From a virus, in IMG/VR virus record IMGVR_UViG_3300032242_001223, positions 1 to 27,386 of that record: a stretch of 27,386 nucleotides of DNA, one strand, 5' to 3'. Made by a program: the position numbers and the translations under genes. Under the pieces are notes generated by a model. That model was given only the letters and a program-made list of their open reading frames with translations, was not told where the DNA came from and searched no databases. Below are positions 1 through 7,300 of this stretch, in pieces (position 1 is the first letter of the stretch; every line of letters begins with the position of its first letter).

Positions 1-1120
1 CTGCTTCTGTATCATAAAATGTCAATGGACGACTGGGCTGTGTACCAATTTGTTCAATGGCTTCACATATATCTGACAAGTCCTTTGTAACTTTTTCTAG
101 ATAAATTTGTGCATCTGCCATATTTTTTACAGCCGTGCCTGTCATTTCCTCATGTTTGTGATCATGAAGTTCTTGTTCACAAGCAGGGCAAGTCTTATCT
201 TTTAGCTTTTCTACTTCTTTTGTATACTTGGCAACAGTCTTATCAGCTTGGATAACAGCACTTTCTAAGGTTGCTTTTTGTTTTTGCAGTCCAGTTAATG
301 CGGTATTGTTGTCTTCCCATACTTTGAGTTCAGCATGTGTTGCTAGTTCTGCATCAATATCTACAGTAGCAAGTGTATGAATACTGTTTACAAGGGAAGT
401 TAAGTCGGATTCCTTCTTTGTCTCCCAAGCATTACTGCGTGTGATTAAACTGTCAATGCTCTTCTGAACATTTTCATTGGCTTTTTTAGTTGCTTCAATG
501 CTAGCAGTCTCAGAAAGTATACTATCTTTAGTTTCTTTGACAGCTAATTTAAGTAACTCTGCTTTTTCAGACAGCAGAGTAATACCCAATAGCTGTTCAA
601 TAACCTCACGCTGATCCGCAGCCCGCATACTTAAAAACGGTTCTGTATAAGTGTTCAATGCCACAAGATGCTTAAACATTGTGTGTGACATTTCCAACAT
701 TTGTTCGATAGCCTTTTGTGTTTCACGGCTATCACCTTGACTGTCGTCCTCTGAATCTTCAGTTTTTAATTGATTATCATTGACATACAGTTTAAGAACA
801 TTAGGCTTACGACCCCGTTCAATGCGATATATGTTGCCATCTTTAGCAAACTCTACAGTAACCAACATGTTTCTGCCATTGATCTTATTAATTAAGTTTT
901 CTTTCTTAATGTTAGTCAACGCTTGTCCATACAATGCATAACTTAACGCATTGATGATTGTAGTTTTACCAGTACCGTTACGACTTCCAGTATCATCACC
1001 ACCTAGATCCAAGTTGGCACCTAATACCAATGTTAATGATTCTTTGTCAAAGTCTACAGCTTGGGTCTGTGCGCCCACACTCATAAAGTTTTTAACAGTT
1101 AAATTATTGATATTGAACAT
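1..1120 (-). CDS. 46: gp46-like recombination/repair ATPase (SbcC/Rad50 family), C-terminal part beyond the window
   Basis: ATPase subunit of the gp46/gp47 (Rad50/Mre11-like) complex, which resects DNA ends for recombination-dependent phage replication. The frame is open from ATG at 1120-1118 to base 1, giving about 373 residues; the C-terminal lobe (Walker B, signature) is missing. Residues 1-16 resemble the T4 gp46 start (NFMSVG against NIMSVG). The P-loop ends in RNGTGKTT (about 47-54) and is preceded by a Gly/Asp-rich extension (GANLDLGGDD, about 34-43), longer than in T4 but, from memory, usual in aquatic T4-like phages. A charged, coiled-coil-like stretch follows, then a zinc-hook CPAC at residues 311-314. 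The start lies one base after the gp47 TAA, so the two are probably translationally coupled; I see no strong Shine-Dalgarno. Confidence 0.93.
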   Translation of the reverse strand, partial: MFNINNLTVKNFMSVGAQTQAVDFDKESLTLVLGANLDLGGDDTGSRNGTGKTTIINALSYALYGQALTNIKKENLINKINGRNMLVTVEFAKDGNIYRIERGRKPNVLKLYVNDNQLKTEDSEDDSQGDSRETQKAIEQMLEMSHTMFKHLVALNTYTEPFLSMRAADQREVIEQLLGITLLSEKAELLKLAVKETKDSILSETASIEATKKANENVQKSIDSLITRSNAWETKKESDLTSLVNSIHTLATVDIDAELATHAELKVWEDNNTALTGLQKQKATLESAVIQADKTVAKYTKEVEKLKDKTCPACEQELHDHKHEEMTGTAVKNMADAQIYLEKVTKDLSDICEAIEQIGTQPSRPLTFYDTEA

Positions 1121-1121
1121 A

Positions 1122-2135
1122 TTATAGGTCGTTATAAATTTGTAGTAATGTGTTCTTATCGAACTGTTCGCTTTCAATGTTGACTAAACTATCCGTAACA
1201 ATTTGATCAACACTTTCAAACATACCATCTGGACTATCCTCAACAGTTCCTTCCAAGTTGACTTTATCTTGGATTAAACTAATTTCTCGAATGTCATACT
1301 CGTTAGTAAATGTTTCTTTGATGTAGTTTGCTTCCTCGAAGCTAATATCAATATCCAAATGAACTTTTAAGTGCATTTTTGACTTCATGATTTCATCTTT
1401 GCGATCAATCATATCACTCAATTTGATAGTTCTATACTTGGGGCAGTTATCCCAATTGATATATTGTGGAGTTCCGCCCCATTCTAATACCATCATGCCA
1501 CGGTCATCATCCCATGTATCAGAGAAATTATGTGGAAATGCATTTCCAATATAGTGTACGCTGCCATTAGTTTGTCGTTTATGGAAGTGTCCACTAAACA
1601 CATACTCCGGACCGTTAAAATCTTCAGCCCTAAGTTCGCCGTGATCTGGCATTTGTACCATTGCATTCATAAAGAACTTAGGTAATTCAAAGTGACCAAA
1701 GACATATTTGCTCTTTAAGTCCTTCATTTGTTTCCATTCGTCACCCACTAACCATGGAACTAATGTTACATCACCAATAGTGGTAACTGTTTCAACGATA
1801 GTAACACCTGGAATATGTCTACCAAATGCACTGCTATGGATATCTCGCTTGTCTTTGTAGAACAAATCGTGATTACCCGGGAACCAATAGAACTGTTCAA
1901 ATGCCGCACCCAGTCTTTCCAAACAGCGCAGGCTAGAATCTAAAGTGAATAAGTTTAGGCTGTTACGATTATGGCTCCAATCGCCAAGGAATATACAAGT
2001 TTCGCATTCCTGTTCTTTAGCTTGTTCAATAAACCAATCTACAAATTCTTCGCAGTCTCGTAAATGTGTTGCTGAATTGGATTTCAGGCCAAAATGTATG
2101 TCTGTAAAACACGCTACCTTTTTAAATAGGCTCAT
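1122..2135 (-). CDS. 47: gp47-like recombination endonuclease subunit (Mre11/SbcD family)
   Basis: Nuclease subunit, partner of gp46 encoded directly downstream. The 337 residues are close to the T4 gp47 length. Metallophosphatase motifs are complete and in order: D12-x-H14, G51-D52, G87-N88-H89-D90, H148 in GHF, and H183/H185 in SGHFH. These are the expected two-metal ligands and the nucleotide-handling histidine, so the enzyme should be active. The C-terminal third (about 225-337) is less conserved and probably contacts the gp46 coiled coil. Translation starts at ATG 2135-2133, with a good AGGAG Shine-Dalgarno at about 2146-2150. It ends in TAA. A sigma70-type promoter lies just upstream, so it can be expressed independently of gp55. 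Confidence 0.95.
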   Translation of the reverse strand: MSLFKKVACFTDIHFGLKSNSATHLRDCEEFVDWFIEQAKEQECETCIFLGDWSHNRNSLNLFTLDSSLRCLERLGAAFEQFYWFPGNHDLFYKDKRDIHSSAFGRHIPGVTIVETVTTIGDVTLVPWLVGDEWKQMKDLKSKYVFGHFELPKFFMNAMVQMPDHGELRAEDFNGPEYVFSGHFHKRQTNGSVHYIGNAFPHNFSDTWDDDRGMMVLEWGGTPQYINWDNCPKYRTIKLSDMIDRKDEIMKSKMHLKVHLDIDISFEEANYIKETFTNEYDIREISLIQDKVNLEGTVEDSPDGMFESVDQIVTDSLVNIESEQFDKNTLLQIYNDL

Positions 2136-2157
2136 TAATTAAAGTTCTCCTACTAAA

Positions 2158-2186
2158 AGTATAGCGTGTATATTACTAAAGGTCAA
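2158..2186 (-). promoter_or_regulatory. Sigma70-type promoter for gp47-gp46
   Basis: On the minus strand TTGACC (2186-2181) is followed after exactly 17 bases by TATACT (2163-2158), five of six matches to each consensus hexamer. Transcription should start near 2151, just before the gp47 Shine-Dalgarno, giving a very short leader. The -35 box overlaps the end of gp55, including a backup TGA at 2185-2183. Expected to be read by host RNA polymerase early in infection (inference). Confidence 0.72.
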
Positions 2187-2188
2187 TA

Positions 2189-2572
2189 CTAAATGTCTTC
2201 GTTTTCTATTTCTTCTTCTTCAGAAACTACATCGCTCTTGGGCATACGCATATTTTTATACAGTTCAGCCTGGCGAGCAATCTCTTCTGCGTACTCTTGA
2301 CTATTTTGTCTTGTTAGACTTGGAGTCAATCCTGCTTCTTCTAGCAAGTCGTCTCGAATGTTTTGGCTCTTTTTCTCGATATTTAAGATTCGAGTAAAGC
2401 TATTAGTCACTGCGGCTGTGTAATAGGCAAATGGATTCTCTGATTTGGATTCATCAAACTGTAATCCAATTTGGCTAAATTGCAAAATGGCCTGACCCTT
2501 CATTTCGTCAATGTAAGTATAGCCACGCCAGTTGCTACGCTGTGCATATCGTTCACTGAGTTTAATAAACAT
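2189..2572 (-). CDS. 55: gp55-like late sigma factor, C-terminal (core-binding) part downstream of an in-frame amber codon
   Basis: Sigma factor that reprograms host RNA polymerase for phage late promoters. This 127-residue stretch, counted from ATG 2572, aligns by eye with the middle of T4 gp55: MFIKLSERYAQR and RGYTY, then the EM of DEMKGQAI, then FDESKSENPFAYYT (T4: NFDETKYKNPHAYIT), then IEKK. That is the sigma2-like core-binding and -10-reading region. The tail is acidic (EEEEIENED), and I do not see the hydrophobic clamp-binding end known from T4. The stop is TAG, followed one codon later by TGA. The frame stays open upstream of this ATG for 29 more codons to the TAG at 2660-2662, and those codons look like gp55 sequence. 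The ATG has only a weak AGG four bases upstream. It may therefore not be a natural start. Confidence 0.85.
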   Translation of the reverse strand: MFIKLSERYAQRSNWRGYTYIDEMKGQAILQFSQIGLQFDESKSENPFAYYTAAVTNSFTRILNIEKKSQNIRDDLLEEAGLTPSLTRQNSQEYAEEIARQAELYKNMRMPKSDVVSEEEEIENEDI

Positions 2573-2659
2573 CTTGCCTAAATTTTCAGTAATCCTGCCG
2601 TGATCCTTACTGAATTTACCATTTACAACTCCACCTTTCCAATGACTTATACCTACGCA

Positions 2660-3103
2660 CTATAGTTCGTCTGCATCATTAAATTTCCAATGTTGGAATG
2701 GAGGGAAGTTAACTTTTTCGTGACTGTCTGCTGTACTTTTAACAGTCTTCTTTCTTCCAGGAGCTAGTGGAATGTGATCAAATGTCATAATGCGTATTAT
2801 GATATCTGTTTTAGCAATAGTTTTATAGTCTGGGGTACATTCTATTAATTTGATTTTCTTATCGCCACCTGCTCTAGCTGCGGCAAATGCTATTAGTCCT
2901 AGTCTTTTTGCTCTTGCTCTTTTAGCATCTGCAATTGTTCGGATATTGACTTTATCTAAACTGGCTAAAATTATGTCATGCTGTTGGTACCCTGGATCAG
3001 CAAAACTTGAAAATGAACATTTACTACGATGTATTTCTGCTAGTAAATCTCTATTGTTTAGGTACTTTACCTTTCTCCCTGTGGGTGCAATGGTTGTTGT
3101 CAT
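2660..3103 (-). CDS. 55: gp55-like late sigma factor, N-terminal part ending at an amber codon
   Basis: The N-terminal part carries KYLNNRDLLAEI, matching the T4 gp55 N-terminal YVNNKELLQAI. A longer middle part than in T4 follows, with Ala/Arg-rich helices and the motifs DHIPLAPGRKK and VNFPPFQHWKF. It stops at TAG 2662-2660, codon 148 from this start. The frame can be extended upstream to a TTG at 3127-3125, but the mapped promoter would start transcription at about 3122, after that TTG. I therefore choose ATG 3103-3101, which has AAGGA about 13 bases upstream. The stretch is in the same frame as the gp55 C-terminal part. I read both as pieces of one gene of about 304 codons, not as an unrelated neighbour. 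Confidence 0.8.
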   Translation of the reverse strand: MTTTIAPTGRKVKYLNNRDLLAEIHRSKCSFSSFADPGYQQHDIILASLDKVNIRTIADAKRARAKRLGLIAFAAARAGGDKKIKLIECTPDYKTIAKTDIIIRIMTFDHIPLAPGRKKTVKSTADSHEKVNFPPFQHWKFNDADEL

Positions 3104-3128
3104 ATTATTATTGTTGTCCTTATCCAAT

Positions 3129-3156
3129 ATTTTAACACGGAAATGGTAGTTGTCAA
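3129..3156 (-). promoter_or_regulatory. Sigma70-type promoter for gp55
   Basis: On the minus strand TTGACA (3156-3151) is followed after 16 bases by TAAAAT (3134-3129): a perfect -35 and a five-of-six -10. The expected start point is near 3122, about 19 bases before ATG 3103. That argues against the upstream TTG at 3127 as start. Likely early host-driven expression of the late sigma factor (inference). Confidence 0.7.
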
Positions 3157-3189
3157 CTGAAATTATTATATTAGCACATTATTTATTAG

Positions 3190-3197
3190 TTAAATAC
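3190..3197 (+). promoter_or_regulatory. T4-type late promoter for the structural cluster
   Basis: TTAAATAC lies 28 bases before ATG 3218. It resembles the T4 late -10 element TATAAATA read by gp55, and it shares TAAATA plus a T/A/G-rich downstream flank with three other sites in this window. It faces away from the gp55 promoter 34 bases to its left. There is no -35 box, as expected for this class. Confidence 0.6.
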
Positions 3198-3217
3198 ACT
3201 ATCAAGGAATAATATTT

Positions 3218-4045
3218 ATGGCTGACGATGTTGTCAATTACGATTTAAATGCTACGCCACTAGCAACTTGGCCCAAAATTGTTGGTGAGAGTACAAATTC
3301 GGCACCTACTACATATTACGAAAATAATGGGCAGTCCTCGAGTGATGCTTCGGAAATTGGTGTAAAAAGAGATTTGGGTAATGTACCAAAGGGTGCAGAG
3401 AGAACACGACCTGTACCAGTAATTAATAGTCCTGGAAAAAAGGATTTAAGAGTTAGGATCAAAGTTCCACAGCCTTATCTAAGTTCCAAATTTACAACAG
3501 GCGCCAAAGGGCAACTTGCTAGTATTGGTGGAATCATTTTCCCCTATACTCCTAGTATCAGTTTTGAGCATAAAGCTGATTATGCTCAGCAAACTCCTAC
3601 CCACAGTAACTATGCTATAAATTTTTATAAAGGTAGTTCAGTTAGTGACATACAAATTTCTGGACTATTCACAGTTCAAAACGATCAAGATGCAATAAAT
3701 TATATTTCAACTATTCATTTATTAAGATCCCTAACTAAAATGGGATTTGGTAATGAGACTGGTGGAATTATCAAAGGTAGTCCTCCTCCAGTTTGTAGAT
3801 TGTTTGCTTATGGTAATTTTATGTTAGAGAATGTACCTGTTGCAATTACCAGCTTTAAAACAGACTTGCCAGTAGATGCTGATTCATACTGGTTGAATGA
3901 TGCAACTTTTGATGAAGCATTTATACCCACTAGATCCACAATTTCTGTAACTTGCAGACCAATGTACAGTAGAAATGAAATGTTAAGTGCAACAGTATCT
4001 GGATATCTAAATGATGTTGGACAAAGAACAAAGGGAATTCTATAA
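3218..4045 (+). CDS. Conserved baseplate structural protein, tail-tube-like (possible gp48/gp54 role)
   Basis: A 275-residue protein opening the structural cluster. Residues 1-75 are polar and Pro/Ser/Asn-rich, probably an extended arm. From about residue 78 the sequence is beta-rich, with GGIIFPYTPSISFEH, HSNYAINFYKGSS, GSPPPVCRLFAYGNFMLENV and CRPMYSRNEM. This pattern of a variable strand, a short helix with LLRSLTKM and a second sheet recalls phage tail-tube and tube-initiator folds. From memory, near-identical blocks occur in cyanophage proteins annotated only as structural. A role at the baseplate-tube junction is inferred from fold style and position next to gp53 and the hub. Start: ATG 3218 with AAGGA nine bases upstream. 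Its TAA overlaps the next start by one base. Confidence 0.88.
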   Translation: MADDVVNYDLNATPLATWPKIVGESTNSAPTTYYENNGQSSSDASEIGVKRDLGNVPKGAERTRPVPVINSPGKKDLRVRIKVPQPYLSSKFTTGAKGQLASIGGIIFPYTPSISFEHKADYAQQTPTHSNYAINFYKGSSVSDIQISGLFTVQNDQDAINYISTIHLLRSLTKMGFGNETGGIIKGSPPPVCRLFAYGNFMLENVPVAITSFKTDLPVDADSYWLNDATFDEAFIPTRSTISVTCRPMYSRNEMLSATVSGYLNDVGQRTKGIL

Positions 4046-4341
4046 TGGCCAATTATAATAAACTTAGTCCATATCATGCAACAAGTCAAACTAACGGATA
4101 TTTAGATATCATGTCTTGGAAAAATTTTCCTGCTGAAGTTGATGATATTTTGTTTACAGTCACTAAGAGTTATGAACATAGACCTGACTTGTTAGCATAT
4201 GATCTTTATGGCGATGTGGGATATTGGTGGGTGTTTGCTGCTCGCAATCCTGAAACTATACAAGATCCTATGTTTGATCTTGTATCTGGCACCAGTATAT
4301 ATCTACCAAAAGCAAGCACCTTAAAAAAATCAATAGGATAA
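4045..4341 (+). CDS. 53: gp53-like baseplate wedge protein
   Basis: A short wedge component of 98 residues (T4 gp53 has 196). The central block RPDLLAYDLYGDVGYWWVFA matches the gp53 signature in T4 (RPEELANAIYGNPQLYWVLL), a small domain found in many contractile baseplates. The C-terminal part (about 70-92: DPMFDLVSGTSIYLP) is typical of the short gp53/LysM-like forms that end soon after this domain. In T4, gp53 completes the wedge on gp6/gp7. It starts on the last base of the preceding stop codon, so it is probably translated by coupling. The next gene follows after four bases. Confidence 0.85.
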   Translation: MANYNKLSPYHATSQTNGYLDIMSWKNFPAEVDDILFTVTKSYEHRPDLLAYDLYGDVGYWWVFAARNPETIQDPMFDLVSGTSIYLPKASTLKKSIG

Positions 4342-4345
4342 TAAT

Positions 4346-7300
4346 ATGCCAGGAGCAAATCCAAGTTTAGGGTCGACACCAGGAAGGGTTACCGCATTAC
4401 CGAGACAACCTGCAAATCCTAATGTAAGTTCAGAAGTAGTTGGCACAGGTGCAGCTCGACCATATGACGGTAATCCACTTTCACCATCTGGGCATCCGTG
4501 GGAAACAGTGACACATGGAACTCTTGTAGGCAATAACAATACTGCGGCTGAAAGAAAAACTTCGCCGCCATCCGATACTCCACAAACTCCGTCATCAAAC
4601 AATATTGAAAAATTTGGGGATAAAGTCAACAAAAACATTTTAAATTCATATAGATCAGTAACTTATAACTTTACACTAGCAGCACTAACGCCTGCACAAG
4701 TTAATGACCCAGCAACCTATATGACTAATCCAGATAATTTATCTAATGTTATTTTAAGATCTGGTGGAAAAGGTGGACAGGGCATGGGAACGCCTGGGGG
4801 AGACACTGGTCCAAAAACACACTTGTCTTCTATAAATTCTGAAGCTATTCAAGGTTTTAACGAATATAGCCCAGGCAAATTTGATATGTTTATTGAGAAC
4901 TTAGAAATAGGTAATACTTTTGCATTTGAACATCGATCTGGGATGACTTTGCCTACCAATTTTTCTTTTGATGTCATTGAACCATATAGTATTAATGGAT
5001 TCCTTGAAGGGTTACAAGTTGCAGCACAATCAGCTGGATACAGTAGCTATATGTCGGCTAGTTTTGTATTAGTGATGGAATTTATCGGATACCCTGATGG
5101 TCCTGGAATGCCAGATGCAGAAGTAATTGATCAATCATTAAGATATTTTCCTATATTGGTAACTGGCATGTCTGTTAATATCACTGAAAGGGGAACTGTT
5201 TATAAAGTTACAGCAGTGCCACACGGTGAACGCTTATTCAATAACGAACTTAATTCTTTAAAATCTAATATGGCTGCTGTTGGCAATACTGTTAAAGAGC
5301 AAGTAGAAGATTTGATTTCACAAATAAACATAAAAATAAAACTGGATATTGAGAAAACAAAAATAGAAAGTGGCCAGTTTGATGAATATGAAGTTAGATT
5401 TCCTGAATATAATTCAGATGGTTCAGTCGGGTCGAGCAGTAATAAAATTGCAGGAGCAAAAATTGTTTCTAATCCTGGAAAAGAAGAAGTAGTTCCTAAA
5501 CATGAAGATGTTGGCAAGACGACAATGCCCAACAACTATAAAGCTCAAATATTAGGATCATCTGCGGCAAGCCCGACAAATGCAGCAGCGGCAAAATCAA
5601 CTCAAAATTCTGGATCTTCAATAATTACACCTATTACACAATTTCAACCAGGGTCTAGAATAGATGCTGCAATAGAAGCAATTATTAAAAATAGTGAATA
5701 TGTTCGGGACATTGTAACAGGTCCACCAAAGGTTGACGAGCATGATATGGTAACATATTTTATTGTTCGAAGTGAAATCACAAATAAAGGTGAAGAGATC
5801 AATCCTGAAAAAATGCAGCCGTATCAAAAATATACCTTTATAATTACACCATATAAAGTTCATTATACTGCAATTCCTGGATATGGTAGACAAAGAGTCG
5901 ACAGTGAAAAAATAAAAAATATTTGTCTTAGAGGTTACGACTACATTTATACTGGTGAAAATGTAGATATTATTGATTTTAAGATTGATTTTAATACTTT
6001 GTTTTTTGAAGCAATGCCAACATCGTTGGCTAATTCTGATAAAGTAAACAGACAAAATGCAGCAGCAAACGATAATCGAGCAGACTTTGCTAGGAAAGAT
6101 CCTCGTAGAACAGATTTAATCGGTGACCCATCTGATCCTGCAGGCAAGGCACCCCGTTATGAAACAAGTGATGCCAACAGTGTAAATCCTGGAAAGAACA
6201 TAACTGCTGGCGCGCCCAATGTTGGTGATGCATATTGGCAAATGGCCAAAGTTATGCATGAGGCAATTGTTAATTCCAATAGCGGAATGATCACTGGGGA
6301 GATCACCATAACAGGTGATCCTTATTATCTTGTCAGTGGAGGCAAAGGAAATTACACTCCTGCTAAAATGCATACTCAAGGAGTTGAAACTGACAACGGG
6401 GAAGCTACTCCGCATGGTGGTCAAATTTTAATTTATATTAAGTTTTATAACCCTATAGATATTCAGTCTGATGGATTTATGAAATTTGAGCCAAGGCTAG
6501 TTCCATTTAGTGGAGTATTTTTTGTAACTGAAGTTGTCAATAATTTTAAAGCTGGATTGTTTACACAAACTTTAAAAATAGTTCGAGTACCTGGACAACT
6601 TATGGACTCCACTCGACAAGCAGATCCTACAGATAAACAATTTGGATCGTATGCTAAACCAGAAGATCAAGTTAATGCTGATTCTAGTCCAGCTGCTGAT
6701 TCGACTGTGGTTAATTCAAATGATGGTACTTTGGGTGATCGAGCAAGTACTGCTAATCTATTAGAACAGCAAGGTAGATCTTTGCCTAGTCCTGGATCCC
6801 CTGGACAATTAAGTAATTTTACAAATGCAACAGGCGGCCTTGGTGGAGCACCCCAAACAAGTGTGGCTGGCGCAACATCTAATGCTATTAATCCAACTGG
6901 AGCAGGTTCGTTAGTCAATGGATCTACAATTAACGGTATTAATCAATTAGCTTCTGGTATTAGAATGCAAGCATCTGGTCTAGTAAATGCACAAAATAGT
7001 CTATTAACATCGGTGGCCACAATTGCAGCAGCAGCCAGTGTAATTAAGAGTGCTTATTCAATTGCACATCCTACACAAACCTTAGCAACTAGAGCAAGCT
7101 CTATCAATCCAACTGTATCAAGCTCTCTAGATACTAGAGCTATTGCAGCAATTTCAGCTCCAGGCATAGCAGCAGGTAAGATTGTAAGTAATATTGACAA
7201 TAACATTACCAGTAAATTATATGGTATATCGTCTGACATAAATGCAGTTGGCGCAAAATTTGGTGTTAAGATGGCAGAAATATCTGGCCTTAGTGATAAG

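Larger units (their letters stand above)
2189..3103 (-). other. 55: Reconstructed full gp55 reading frame with one internal TAG
   Basis: From ATG 3103 to TAG 2189 the frame is 305 codons, including the final stop, with a single internal stop, TAG at 2662-2660. No frameshift is needed: the two ATGs differ by a multiple of three. Codons between the TAG and the ATG at 2572 translate as CVGISHWKGG, then VVNGKFSKDH and GRITENLGK, which runs smoothly into the conserved core-binding segment. From memory, long gp55-like proteins of aquatic T4-like phages have similar HWKGG and KDHG segments here. Candidate explanations are a point mutation or assembly error, suppression or readthrough of the amber codon, or a genuinely split sigma factor. 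Confidence 0.78.

Noticed and set aside
2850-3149. A 99-codon plus-strand frame opposite the gp55 N-terminal part
   Set aside because: Its translation is a leucine/alanine-rich shadow of the gp55 frame, has no ribosome site, and would cover the divergent promoters.
5618-6055. 145-codon minus-strand frame in the hub-region gene
   Set aside because: Its Ile/Phe/Cys/Asn-rich translation is typical of an antisense shadow; no promoter or ribosome site was seen.
6301-6320. Seven-base-pair hairpin GATCACC/GGTGATC in the hub-region gene
   Set aside because: It encodes part of a conserved GEITITGDP-like segment and has no poly-T run; not a terminator.
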